Part shown: one piece after another, positions 45,135 to 53,378 of the stretch
Layout of the letters: each line of letters begins with the position of its first letter
Numbering within the stretch: position 1 is the stretch's first letter
Source of the DNA: AP-15 sp963785565
GTDB lineage: Bacteria > Pseudomonadota > Alphaproteobacteria > ATCC43930 > CGMCC-115725
Length of the DNA: 64,000 bases
Assembly (NCBI GenBank): GCA_963785565.1
Contig: CAWAVV010000068.1
Span: forward strand, 62,001-126,000
Direction of reading: 5' to 3'
Notes under the pieces: generated by a model
Database searches by the model: none
Told to the model about the DNA's origin: nothing
Seen by the model: the letters and a program-made list of their open reading frames with translations, nothing else
Position numbers and translations under genes: made by a program

Positions 45135-45249
45135 GCCGGCGGGAGGATAGCGGCGCCGACGGGGCGGCGTAAAGCTGCGGCGATCATGTCTCGACCGATC
45201 ATGTCTCGCCGTTTGCCGGCGGCGGATGCTGCCCTTACACTTGCCTGCG

Positions 45250-46032
45250 ATGCGCGCCATGACGAAACGCGAGATCGCAGAGTTCTACCGGCGGCTGGCA
45301 GAGACCCGGCCGATCCCGCAGACCGAGCTCGAGTTCATCAATCCGTTTACCCTGCTCGTCGCCGTTGTGCTGTCGGCGCAGGCCACCGATGCCGGCGTCA
45401 ACAAGGCCACCCCCGCGCTGTTCGCGCTGGCCGATACCCCGGCCGCGATGTCGGCGCTCGGCGAAGCGCGGATTACCGAGCTGATCCGCACGATCGGATT
45501 GTTCCGGACGAAGGCGAAGAATTTGGTCGCGTTGAGCCGGATCCTGGTCGAGCGCCATGGCGGCGCGGTGCCGCGCCAGCGCGAAGCGCTCGAAGCACTG
45601 CCGGGGGTCGGGCGCAAGACCGCGAGCGTGGTGCTGAACGTCGCCTTTGGCGAGCCGACGATCGCTGTCGACACGCATATCTTTCGCGTCGCCAACCGTA
45701 CCGGCCTCGCCGCCGGCAAGACGCCGCTCCAGGTCGAGATGGCGCTCGAAAAGCGCACGCCGCCCGCATACAAGGCCAATGCTCATCATTGGCTGATTCT
45801 GCACGGGCGCTATGTGTGCAAAGCGCGCAGGCCCGAATGCCCGGACTGCGTTGTCGCCGATCTGTGTCATTACCAAGCCAAGACCGGACCAGCTGAACTT
45901 ATCGCCGCGCGCGCCTCCGCCGCGGCGCCTGAAGTCTTGGCCGACTCGCCGCCCGCCCGGCATGGGCGCGGTGCGGCAGCGCCGGGCAGCGCGGTCAGCC
46001 CGCGGCGCGGGCGGCCGCCGCGTCCGGCGTGA
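45250..46032 (+). CDS. nth: Endonuclease III
   Basis: 260 residues from the ATG at 45250 (an ATG at 45259 is equally possible). The helix-hairpin-helix ALPGVGRKTASVVLNVAF holds the catalytic Lys, the catalytic Asp is in VDTHIFRVANR and the 4Fe-4S loop C-x6-C-x2-C-x5-C is intact in VCKARRPECPDCVVADLC. It removes oxidised pyrimidines in base-excision repair. The C-terminal ~35 residues (SAAAPEVLADSPPARHG onward) are a low-complexity extension that overlaps the convergent bactofilin gene by 38 bp. Confidence 0.95.
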   Translation: MRAMTKREIAEFYRRLAETRPIPQTELEFINPFTLLVAVVLSAQATDAGVNKATPALFALADTPAAMSALGEARITELIRTIGLFRTKAKNLVALSRILVERHGGAVPRQREALEALPGVGRKTASVVLNVAFGEPTIAVDTHIFRVANRTGLAAGKTPLQVEMALEKRTPPAYKANAHHWLILHGRYVCKARRPECPDCVVADLCHYQAKTGPAELIAARASAAAPEVLADSPPARHGRGAAAPGSAVSPRRGRPPRPA

Positions 46033-46561
46033 CCTCTCCCGATTCTCCGGCCGCCTGCGCCTGGATGTCGCCGGAGATCTGGCCGCCGCACTCGATCTCG
46101 ATCTGGCCGTAGCGAATCGTCCCGGAAACCCGCCCGGTCGCCTTGATCAGCAACCGCTTGCGGACGGTGAGATTGCCCTCGAAGCGGCCGCGCACTTCGG
46201 CCTCCTCGATTGCGGCGGAGCCCTTGAACAGGCCGCCCTCGGCGATGTCGACATCGCGGCAATTGGTCAAATTGGCCTCGACGCTGCCCTCGATGAACAG
46301 CTTGTCGCAAGAATTGATCTCGCCCGAGAGCGTGATCTCCCGGCCGACGCTAAGCCGGCGCATTTCGCCGTCGGGCTTGGCCTGATTGGTCAGGTCCATG
46401 GGCCGGCGCAGCGGATCACCGGGGCGGGGCGGATCGCCGGCGCGCGCCAGATCCGGCGCGCGCGGCGGCATCGCCGGCGGCCTGACCGGGGAGGTTACGG
46501 GCGCTCCGACCGGCCGGGCCGGCTTCATCGGAATGCCCAGATCGTCGGACGACTCTGCCAT
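45995..46561 (-). CDS. Bactofilin (polymer-forming cytoskeletal protein)
   Basis: 188 residues from the ATG at 46561, with AGAGGA upstream. A Pro-rich disordered N-terminus is followed by the right-handed beta-helix of bactofilins: SVGREITLSGEINSCDKLFI, EGSVEANLTNCRDVDIAEGG, GSAAIEEAEVRGRFEGNLTV, RKRLLIKATGRVSGTIRYGQ. It polymerises without nucleotide into membrane-associated filaments used in cell-shape or stalk functions. It overlaps nth convergently by 38 bp. Confidence 0.92.
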   Translation of the reverse strand: MAESSDDLGIPMKPARPVGAPVTSPVRPPAMPPRAPDLARAGDPPRPGDPLRRPMDLTNQAKPDGEMRRLSVGREITLSGEINSCDKLFIEGSVEANLTNCRDVDIAEGGLFKGSAAIEEAEVRGRFEGNLTVRKRLLIKATGRVSGTIRYGQIEIECGGQISGDIQAQAAGESGEVTPDAAAARAAG

Positions 46562-46636
46562 TTTACGGTCCTCTGTCTCGCTTCGCCTGCGGCTGAACAT
46601 GGGTCGGACACCCGATCGAGATGGTTCCGGGAAGAT

Positions 46637-46918
46637 TTACGCGGTGGAGCGGGCCGCCGGTTGCGGCGGGGCCCACGGCGATATTTCGAAGACATGCACC
46701 ATAAAGGCCGTGGCGATGACCGGCGCCGCCAGGCTGACGCGCGGGAGCGCGAACAAACCAGCGATCACCGCACCGCCGAGAGTGATGCGGCCGGCGAACC
46801 GGTTACGCATTGCTCTCGCCGCTGCTGCGTCGAGCCGTCTGAGTACGACCACTTCGAAATACCCCCGCCCGCGAAGATATCCGTTCACGGCCCGGAAGAG
46901 AACGAGATTTATTCCTCA
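46637..46918 (-). pseudogene. C-terminal remnant of an EI24/CysZ-like membrane protein
   Basis: In one minus-strand frame the peptide GINLVLFRAVNGYLRGRGYF EVV followed by ALRRLDAAAARAM-like RLDAAAARAMRNRFAGRITL and APVIATAFMVHVFE matches the last third of EI24-domain proteins of alphaproteobacteria (NGYLLGREYFE ... MVHLF). The frame is closed upstream by a TGA at about 46918, and I find no clear N-terminal two-thirds beyond it. It is therefore probably a truncated gene. An 83-codon ORF starting at the GTG at 46888 could still be translated. Confidence 0.6.
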
Positions 46919-47085
46919 AACCCGCACATAAAGCGGCGGCGGCGATGGGTCCGGCCTTGTGAGCCCGTGTGCGAAAAAAAATCGTCGGCAGTGTGAAGCG
47001 GTTCACACGCCTTCGCAGCCTGGCGCGATATTTAAACGGCGCCGCCCCGGTTGCGGCCGGGAGCGCATGCGCTATGGAGGGCGCC

Positions 47086-47355
47086 ATGCTGAGAACCAAC
47101 CTGTGGAATAAGAGCGTACCGCGGGTCGAGCTCGACCAACGGGCGCGCGACGCCCGCCTCCGGCTCGAGCAGCTCGAACGACTGCTGGCGCCGCGTGCTG
47201 CCGCTGCGCGTTCCTGGCTGAGGCGGGTCGTTTGTCTTTTCAGCTTCGGCTACGGCTCGCGAGGAGACCGAACGCAAGGGCCGCTGAGCAATCGGCGGCC
47301 TTCCCGCATGCCGAAAATTCCTGATATGTGGCTCGAAGCGCGTGGTTCGGCCTGA
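47086..47355 (+). CDS. Small hypothetical protein
   Basis: 89 residues from the ATG at 47086, with a good ribosome site GGAGG at 47076-47080. The middle is a predicted helical stretch (VELDQRARDARLRLEQLERL) followed by a basic C-terminus with two Cys/Ser-rich hydrophobic residues runs (RRVVCLFSFGYGSRG). No family is recognised. It lies between the EI24 remnant and a repeat-rich region. Coding status rests on the ribosome site and length only. Confidence 0.4.
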   Translation: MLRTNLWNKSVPRVELDQRARDARLRLEQLERLLAPRAAAARSWLRRVVCLFSFGYGSRGDRTQGPLSNRRPSRMPKIPDMWLEARGSA

Positions 47356-47413
47356 TCGCGCGTCAAAGAGCGTGCGCTCTACCCGCGTCGGATCGAGGAC
47401 AGTTGAACGGAGA

Positions 47414-47626
47414 GGCTGGGCAAGAATCCTTCGGCATCCGATCCCACTCGTCTTCCCCGGAGAAAGCCGGGGTCCATCGTTCCGCCGCGCGAGCTGGTGG
47501 TCGTTGGTAGGCTACTGCAATTACGTGAGAAGTTTGGAACAGCCGAGGCATGGGTCCCGGCTTTCGTCGGGAAAGCGGGAGCTGAAGTTGTCAATCTTTC
47601 ATCTCGATCTGGATACTTGCCCAGCC
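47414..47626. repeat. Inverted composite repeat element (213 bp)
   Basis: The 14-mer GGCTGGGCAAGAAT at 47414-47427 is repeated in inverted orientation (one mismatch) at 47613-47626. Inside, a second inverted pair is visible: CCGGAGAAAGCCGGGGTCCA near 47457 and the complement of CCGACGAAAGCCGGGACCCA near 47552, the same repeat class as at 5216. The nested inverted structure suggests a non-autonomous mobile or REP-derived element. There is no gene inside. Confidence 0.65.
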
Positions 47627-47673
47627 TCGCAGCGCAATCCCCGCGCGGCCGCGGCCGAGAGGTCGGATCGAGG

Positions 47674-48045
47674 TCAGGCGTCCCGGATGATGCGCTCGAT
47701 GTCGCCTGCGCTAACCCCATATACCTTCGCAACCTCAGCGGGCGTCATGCCGTATCTCACCCAGCTGCGGATGCGGGCGAATTGCGAGGCCGGGACCTTG
47801 GGCATGATCGGTTGGTCGGCGCCGGCCGGGGGTTCGACCGCCTCGCGGCGGGCCGCCGCCGGCGATGAGATTCCCAGCACGCGCGGTTTGCGCACGGGCG
47901 AGTCGGCCGGCGGGACGGAGCCCGTAACCGTTGGCTCGGCGACTTGCAGTTTCGGTGTGAACAGCGCCTCAGCGGTTTGACGCGCTCGCGCCACCCGCTC
48001 GCGGTCATCATCGCGAGGGTTCGTTTTTTCCCACCTGTTAAGCAC
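47674..48045 (-). CDS. Hypothetical protein with C-terminal helix-turn-helix-like segment
   Basis: 123 residues from a GTG at 48045. The N-terminal half is charged and Pro-rich (RVARARQTAEALFTPKLQVA); the C-terminal ~35 residues ARIRSWVRYGMTPAEVAKVY GVSAG read like a resolvase-type helix-turn-helix. Similar short proteins are widespread in rhizobia to my recollection, with unknown function. It lies between repeats and the VapC gene. Confidence 0.6.
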   Translation of the reverse strand: MLNRWEKTNPRDDDRERVARARQTAEALFTPKLQVAEPTVTGSVPPADSPVRKPRVLGISSPAAARREAVEPPAGADQPIMPKVPASQFARIRSWVRYGMTPAEVAKVYGVSAGDIERIIRDA

Positions 48046-48283
48046 GATTTACTCCGAGCACGGGTTCGCTACTCGCGATATCGAAAGGCGATTCGTTAAT
48101 TTTGGCAAGCTAGACTTAGGGGCGCGGGAACGTGTCTGCAAGCTCGGCCACCTGAGGCGCAAGCGAAAGGTCGCGCTTCCACCGTCGGATATCCGGCTTG
48201 CGTTCCGCAACACCAGCATCAAGCAATCGCTGTAAACGTCGAGGTGCCCGCCCTGCGCGCCGCCCGGGATGTCTGCGTAGCAG

Positions 48284-48715
48284 TCAAATTTCCGCATGAT
48301 AATCGGCCAAGTGCAACACGCTCGTTTCCCAGCGTGTCCGCCGGAGTTTTTCGACCAACCGCCCGTCTGCAGTGACAAACTCGGCCTGCCGCGCCTCGGC
48401 CAGTGTCACGTAGAGGCAATCGTAGACCGGGTGATCGAGTTCGCCGGCGATGGCGACGGCGCGCGGCGCCAGCATGGCGGCGCCGACCAGCGCGTCAAAG
48501 AAGTGCGGCAGAATTTCAGCGATTTCGTTCACTTGGCTCTGATCGATGCGGCCGAGGCGCGCCGACCGCCACGCGCCATTGCACACCTCGGCGATCAGCA
48601 TGTCCGGGGCGATAAGCGCCGATCCGTCCCTGACGACGGCAAGCGCCGCGGCGGCAAGAGGTTCGTCGGGGAGAAACCATTTCAGAGCGACGCTCGCGTC
48701 GACAACCAATGTCAC
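48284..48715 (-). CDS. PIN-domain toxin of a VapBC-type system
   Basis: 143 residues from the GTG at 48715. The four acidic PIN residues are visible: LVVDASVALKWFLPDE (Asp), IAEVCNGAW (Glu), HPVYDCLYVTLAE (Asp) and FVTADGRLVEKL (Asp). It is a predicted Mg-dependent endoribonuclease that attacks tRNA or rRNA. Its start overlaps the antitoxin stop (GTGA at 48712-48715), the usual coupling for such pairs. Confidence 0.9.
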   Translation of the reverse strand: MTLVVDASVALKWFLPDEPLAAAALAVVRDGSALIAPDMLIAEVCNGAWRSARLGRIDQSQVNEIAEILPHFFDALVGAAMLAPRAVAIAGELDHPVYDCLYVTLAEARQAEFVTADGRLVEKLRRTRWETSVLHLADYHAEI

Positions 48716-48957
48716 CTGGTATCTCGGTCTTCGCGAACGAGCTGTTCGGCCGTGGGGTAGTCGACACCCGGTTTCCGAGGCGGCGTCATCGCGCGGATCC
48801 GTTCGAGCTCGGCAAGCAAGTCCTCCCCGCCGGGTTTCGCCGCTTCCGTCAGCAGCTCGCGTAACGACTGTTCCAGAGACTTGCGCTGCGCCGCCGCACG
48901 CGCCTTTAGCCGCTCGATGACCCGATTGTCGAGATTGCGAATGACGATCTGTCCCAT
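48712..48957 (-). CDS. FitA/ribbon-helix-helix antitoxin of a VapBC-type system
   Basis: 81 residues from the ATG at 48957, with GGAG upstream. The N-terminal MGQIVIRNLDNRVIERLKAR is an Arc/FitA-like ribbon-helix-helix, followed by AAAQRKSLEQSLRELLTEAA, and a C-terminal toxin-binding tail. It would bind its own promoter and neutralise the PIN toxin encoded next. Spacing and overlap are typical. Confidence 0.88.
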   Translation of the reverse strand: MGQIVIRNLDNRVIERLKARAAAQRKSLEQSLRELLTEAAKPGGEDLLAELERIRAMTPPRKPGVDYPTAEQLVREDRDTR

Positions 48958-49280
48958 GACCACGCTCCGAGACCCGCAGTATGATAGCATGATGATATCA
49001 TCCCGCTTCGGCCCCGACTACCTTAACTATTTCGGCCATGCCAGACTTGTCCCAGTCACCTACGCCATTGGCGCGTGCGGTAGAGGACGGCACGGATGAA
49101 AACTCACGTCAGTTAACGCGGGCGAAACCTTTCCGCCCGCGTGCGGGTGAAGAGCGCCAGGGGTAAGCGGTTCGGCGCGCGCGACCCACCAGCGAGCTCA
49201 CCCTCCCCATCGCGTTCGCGACGGATCCCCTCCCTCTCCCCCGCCCTGCCGCGCAGAGGGCAACCGCGCCCCACCGACAC

Positions 49281-49321
49281 TCCCTCTCCGCCTCCGGGGG
49301 AGAGGGCCGGGGTGAGGTGGG
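49281..49321. repeat. Dispersed LTPALSPGGGEG-type repeat, copy 1
   Basis: TCCCTCTCCGCCTCCGGGGG continues to AGAGGGCCGGGGTGAGGTGGG. On the minus strand it translates as HLTPALSPGGGEG, the mark of a palindrome-containing repeat frequent between proteobacterial genes. Confidence 0.7.
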
Positions 49322-49372
49322 TAACCCTCCGCAGGGTCAGGTTCCGGAAAGGTGGTCGCGCAGCGCGACCAC

Positions 49373-49411
49373 TCCCTCTCCGCCCTCCGGGGGGGGCTGG
49401 GGTGAGGTGGG
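49373..49411. repeat. Dispersed LTPALSPGGGEG-type repeat, copy 2
   Basis: A second copy of the repeat at 49281, 92 bp downstream, in the same orientation and slightly degenerate (CCCTCCGGGGGGGGCTGGGG). It ends close to the stop of the TPR gene and may act as its transcription end. Confidence 0.65.
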
Positions 49412-49425
49412 CACTCGGCACCGGA

Positions 49426-51921
49426 TCAGCCGCCGGTGAGGCGGTCGAGCAGCGCTCGGGCTCGCGGCAGCTGCGCCTCGTAATACGAGGCGGCGGGGAG
49501 ATGCCCACCCTCCCGCATCGTCACCAGCGCAACCTCGATCTGCTCGACGGCAGCGCGCGCCTTGGACGAATCGCCGAGCCGTTCGGCGAGCACCATCAAG
49601 GCCTCCCCTTGATTGCCAGCGCTCCTCGCCCATTGCAGCGGCGCCCGCTCGCGCGTGTATTCCGCCTGCGCCGCGTGGTAGGCCGCCACCGCCTCCTCCA
49701 GCCGTGCCGTCCCGCTCTCCCGCTCGCCGAGCGTCTGAAGCGCGATGCCGAGGTTGTCCTGCGTCGCCGCCCAGTCGAGGGGCACCCGCTCCCGCGTCCT
49801 TTCCGCCAGCGCCGCGCGGTAGGCCGCCAGCGCCTCCTGAAGATGCGCCGTCCCGCTCTCTCGCTCGCCAAGCGTCCGGAGCGCGCCGCCAAGATTGTCT
49901 TGGGTCATCGCCCATTGCAGCGGCACCCGCTCGCGCGTCGATTCCTCAAGCGCCGCGCGGTAGGCCGCCACCGCCTCCTCAAGACGCGCCGTCCCGCTCT
50001 CCCGCTCGCCGAACTCCCTGAGCACGGTGCCGAGGTTGTTCTGCGTCGCCGCCCATTGCAGCGGCACCCGCTCGCGCGTCCACTCCTGCAGAGCCGCCCC
50101 GTAGGCTACAACCGCCTCCCCTAGCCGCGCCGTCCCGCTCTCCCGCTCGCCCAGCCTCAAAAGCGCGTTGCCCAGGTTGTTCTTGGTCTGTGCCCAGTCG
50201 AGTGGCGCCCGCTCCTGTGTCCGTTCCCCCAGCGCCGCGCGGTAGGCCGCCACCGCCTCCTCAAGACGCGTCGTCCCGCTCTCCCGCGCCCCGAGCGTCT
50301 GTAGCGCGTTGCCGAGGTTGTTCTGGGTCGTCGCCCAGTCGAGCGGCGTCCGATCGCGCGTGTATTCCGCCAGCGCCGCGCGGTACGCCGCCACCGCATC
50401 CTCAAGACGCGCCGTGTCGCTCTCGCGCTCCCCGAGCGCCCGAAGCGCGGTACCGAGGTTGGTCTGCGTCATCGCCCAGTCGAGCGGCACCCGATCACGC
50501 GTCCTTTCTTCGAGCGCCGCGTGGTAGGCCGCCACCGCATCCTCAAGACGCGCCGTCCGGCTCTCCCGCTCCCCGAGTGTCGCAAGCTCATTGCCGAGGT
50601 TGTTCTGGGTCCCCGCCCAGTAGAGCGGCACGCGATCGCGCGTCCATTCCGCCAGCACCGCGCGGTGGGCCGCCACCGCCTCCTCAAGACGCGCCGTCCC
50701 GCTCTCTCGCTCGCCAAGCCTCCACAGCGCGAGACCGAGGAGATTGCCAGCCACGCCACGCTCATGGCTGTCGTGCGCAGAGACAGCCATGCGGCGCGCC
50801 AGTCCGATCGCGACCGCCAAAGAGAAGTTGACTCCCTTGCTCCCGCCTTCCTCGTAGAAGTGATCGAATCGCTCGCGAAATGCCGGCGACCACGCAGGGC
50901 GGTCATCCGGGTGCTCCACGGTGACGATCCCCTCGATGCGCCGCGCAACGGCTGAGGCGTCGCGACGGAGAATGTCCTGGTCCACGCCAGCTTCGAGAAG
51001 AGCAACCCGCGATCGCCGGAAGATGTCGCGTTGTTCCGCTTCTCTGCGGTCGAGGTCGATCAAGGCCTCATCGACCGCCTGCGCCCCGCCATCGAAATCG
51101 GCGAGCCTGGTCTTCTCGGCGACCTTCGCCAGAACGAGATCGACAAACGCGTCATAATTGGTGCCGCGCTCACCCCTGGCGATGACATCCAATGCCACGT
51201 CTACCGCTTTTTCGAGTTCGATGACCGCCTGATCGAAGTCGAGCATCTCATCGGGCCTGAGACGCCGTGCAATTTTGATGATCGTCTCCCATTCGAGGCC
51301 GCCGCTCTCCGCCCGCCGCATGTCGAGCGCCGCGACCAGCCTGGAGACGATCGCATTCGGGAGTTCCGCCTGACCGGCCAGAAGAGCGTCGGTCCGCTCC
51401 AGCAATACCTGCTGTACCGGAATGCCGATCATGGCGGCAAAATCGCGGTCGCGCTTGGCTTCCTCGTAGGCGCGTTGCACCAGGCAGCGCAGCAGCCGCT
51501 CGCCGAAAGTGTCCTTGCGGAACATCTCGTCGCCGGCGCCGGCCTTCGCCACGACCAGGCCGGCGATCCGCGCTGTGTCGAGATTGGCTTGCGCGACCTT
51601 GAGCCCATCGGGGAGGCACTTTGGAAGAATGTCGCCGAGGGCCGCTATCGCCGCTGCCGCATCCGCTCGCCCCGATGGATCGGAACCGAATTCGGCCCGC
51701 AACCACTCGTCGTTATTCCGTTCGATATGCGCCTGAAGCCGGCCGGCCGCAGCACGCACGATATCGCGCTGGCGGTCGTGCACTGCCTCGCCGGCTTCGG
51801 CCGAAGTCGCACCGATTTCGAGGAAAGTGGCGACCGCTTCATGGTCGAGCGCCTTCGACGCTCCGGCCAGCAGCTTGAAGGCGAGCGACCCGAGTTTCCA
51901 CGCGCAAGCGGCGTCCAGCAC
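49426..51921 (-). CDS. Large tetratricopeptide-repeat protein with eight near-identical 47-aa repeats
   Basis: 831 residues from a GTG at 51921 with GGAGGAAGG upstream. The N-terminal ~390 residues are helical with no named domain (LGSLAFKLLAGASKALDHEA, VQQVLLERTDALLAGQAELP). From about residue 400 eight consecutive 47-residue units run head to tail, each with NNLGNAL.LGERESGTARLE, EAVAAYRAALEE, TR.RVPLDW, the kinesin-light-chain-like TPR form. The units repeat at exactly 141 bp in DNA (CCCGCTCT landmarks at 49709, 49850, 49991 and so on to 50696). It is a protein-protein scaffold of unknown partner; N-terminal plus TPR architecture resembles bacterial signalling or defence sensors, which is inference only. 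Confidence 0.88.
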   Translation of the reverse strand: MLDAACAWKLGSLAFKLLAGASKALDHEAVATFLEIGATSAEAGEAVHDRQRDIVRAAAGRLQAHIERNNDEWLRAEFGSDPSGRADAAAAIAALGDILPKCLPDGLKVAQANLDTARIAGLVVAKAGAGDEMFRKDTFGERLLRCLVQRAYEEAKRDRDFAAMIGIPVQQVLLERTDALLAGQAELPNAIVSRLVAALDMRRAESGGLEWETIIKIARRLRPDEMLDFDQAVIELEKAVDVALDVIARGERGTNYDAFVDLVLAKVAEKTRLADFDGGAQAVDEALIDLDRREAEQRDIFRRSRVALLEAGVDQDILRRDASAVARRIEGIVTVEHPDDRPAWSPAFRERFDHFYEEGGSKGVNFSLAVAIGLARRMAVSAHDSHERGVAGNLLGLALWRLGERESGTARLEEAVAAHRAVLAEWTRDRVPLYWAGTQNNLGNELATLGERESRTARLEDAVAAYHAALEERTRDRVPLDWAMTQTNLGTALRALGERESDTARLEDAVAAYRAALAEYTRDRTPLDWATTQNNLGNALQTLGARESGTTRLEEAVAAYRAALGERTQERAPLDWAQTKNNLGNALLRLGERESGTARLGEAVVAYGAALQEWTRERVPLQWAATQNNLGTVLREFGERESGTARLEEAVAAYRAALEESTRERVPLQWAMTQDNLGGALRTLGERESGTAHLQEALAAYRAALAERTRERVPLDWAATQDNLGIALQTLGERESGTARLEEAVAAYHAAQAEYTRERAPLQWARSAGNQGEALMVLAERLGDSSKARAAVEQIEVALVTMREGGHLPAASYYEAQLPRARALLDRLTGG
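49600..50755. repeat. Tandem 141-bp repeat array inside the TPR gene
   Basis: Eight units with an exact 141-bp period, giving landmarks at 49709, 49850, 49991, 50132, 50273, 50414, 50555 and 50696. The units differ at scattered positions, mostly in the loop residues. Such an array can expand or contract by recombination and is a place where short-read assemblies may collapse copies. Confidence 0.9.
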
Positions 51922-52374
51922 CGCCTTCCTCCACTGTAGGGGATGGTGGCATCACTATGACTGCAGCCAAGAGCAGGATTCAAACGGTTTGACCGTCCCA
52001 ATCCAGCGACGCAATTCCGCCGTGCTTTGCCGTTATGATCCGTTCTCCAGGCTAAGGTGGAAGGCGCCAATGTTTGCCGTTTTTTGGATTTCCCGTTTAT
52101 CCGAAATAAATTCCCGGTTCGGCTCAAATAATTCCCGATTAGGGTCGAAAAAACTCCCGGTTCCATGGCACGGGAATTCGATGGTAAGCGATTGATAAAG
52201 TGAGACTTTGCTGTAAACATTTCGCGCACATTCGCGAATTCAACGGGAATAACCGGGAATTACGGGAATTACGAAAATTTCGTGCAACCCCTCCCGAGCC
52301 GGCCGGATCGGGGTTGCCGGGCGGCGCTCCGGCGGGGTTAAATTGGTGGGACGGACAGGATAGGGAGAGAGGCG
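51922..52374. promoter_or_regulatory. Divergent intergenic region with phased TTCCCG/CGGGAA motifs
   Basis: This 453-bp region lies between the divergent TPR (minus) and esterase (plus) genes and becomes AT-rich after about 52060. TTCCCG occurs at 52090, 52111 and 52132 (21-bp steps), with a near copy CTCCCG at 52154. The complement CGGGAA occurs at 52171, then at 52244, 52254 and 52263 (10- and 9-bp steps). A perfect 13-bp palindrome ACGAAAATTTCGT follows at 52271-52283. Spacings near whole helical turns place the motifs on one face of the DNA, as expected for an operator array or initiator-type binding region. Confidence 0.6.
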
Positions 52375-53334
52375 ATGAACGACGCGACACCGTGGGTCGA
52401 TCCCGAGCTGTTGGCGGCGGGGGCATTGTTGCAGCGCAACGGCATGGTGGCGCCCGACCGCACCCAGGCGCCGCTCTCCGAGGTGCGCGCAGCCCAGGAC
52501 CGCATCGGGGCGTTCCTCGGCGAGGGCTCGATCCCGCTGCGGCACGAGCGCGATCTGGCCCTGCCCGGTCCGCACGGGCAGGTGCCGTGCCGGCTCTATC
52601 TGCCCGACGATGCCGAGCGCCCGCCCTTGCTGGTCTACGCGCATGGCGGCGGCTTTATGCAGGGCAGTCTGCCCTCCTGGGACGCGATGCTGCGCGAACT
52701 GGTGCGCCAGTCGGGCGTCGCCGCGCTGTCGGTCGACTACAAACTCTCGCCCGAGCACCGCTTTCCGAAGGCGTACGAGGAGATGGTCGCGGTGACCCGC
52801 CTCGCCGCGCGCGAGGGCGCCGGTCTCGGCATCGACCCGACCCGGCTCGCCGTCGGCGGCGATTCGGCCGGGGGCAATCTGGCGCTCGCCGCCGCCCTCG
52901 CCCTGCGCGACGAGGGCCTCACAGCGCTGCGCTTCATGCTGCTGATCTACGGCGTCTATTCGGCCGACAGCGAAAGCCCGTCATGGCAGCGCTTCGGCAA
53001 GGGCGCCGGCCTGTCGCAGACCCAGATGCGTTGGATCTGGGAGACCTATCTCGAAAACCCGGCGCAGCAAAGCGACTGGCGCGCCGCCCCGATCCTCGGC
53101 AACCTCAAGGGCCTGCCGCCGGCACATCTGATCGTCGGCAGCCTCGATCCGCTGCTCGACGACAGCCACCGCCTGGCCGCGGCATTGAAAACCGCCGGGG
53201 TACCCCACGCGCTGAACGTCTATGACGGCATCAACCACGGCTTTATCCGCTACGGGCGGCTGATCGCCACCTCACGACGCGCGCTCGCCGACTGCGCCGC
53301 GGCACTGCGGCAAGGCATCGCCACACCCGGCTGA
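52375..53334 (+). CDS. Alpha/beta hydrolase, hormone-sensitive-lipase-like esterase
   Basis: 319 residues. The oxyanion motif HGGG lies in VYAHGGGFMQGS, the nucleophile elbow in VGGDSAGGNLALAAAL, and the Asp/His partners are in GSLDPLLDD and YDGINHGFIRYG. This is the HSL (family IV) esterase set. No signal peptide is visible, so it is cytoplasmic. It reads away from the phased-motif region and is followed by a multicopper oxidase gene. Confidence 0.92.
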   Translation: MNDATPWVDPELLAAGALLQRNGMVAPDRTQAPLSEVRAAQDRIGAFLGEGSIPLRHERDLALPGPHGQVPCRLYLPDDAERPPLLVYAHGGGFMQGSLPSWDAMLRELVRQSGVAALSVDYKLSPEHRFPKAYEEMVAVTRLAAREGAGLGIDPTRLAVGGDSAGGNLALAAALALRDEGLTALRFMLLIYGVYSADSESPSWQRFGKGAGLSQTQMRWIWETYLENPAQQSDWRAAPILGNLKGLPPAHLIVGSLDPLLDDSHRLAAALKTAGVPHALNVYDGINHGFIRYGRLIATSRRALADCAAALRQGIATPG

Positions 53335-53378
53335 AACGCCGCGCGGGGGAAATCTGCGGGCTTGGGGTCGGGCTAGCC

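Larger units (their letters stand above)
48958..49425. other. 468-bp intergenic region with GC-rich repeats
   Basis: Between the antitoxin gene and the 3' end of the TPR gene. The first ~100 bp is AT-rich and should carry the toxin-antitoxin promoter. The rest holds a small hairpin (GGTGGTCGCGCAGCGCGACC from 49351) and two copies of a common CTCTCCGCCTCCGGGGGAGA-type repeat. No gene is seen. Confidence 0.6.

Noticed and set aside
47342..47980. 212-codon open frame on the plus strand
   Set aside because: It spans the inverted repeat element and is antisense to the better-supported gene at 47674-48045.
49600..50755. CRISPR-like array
   Set aside because: The 141-bp period is coding: every unit translates to a 47-residue TPR in one open frame, with no unique spacers.
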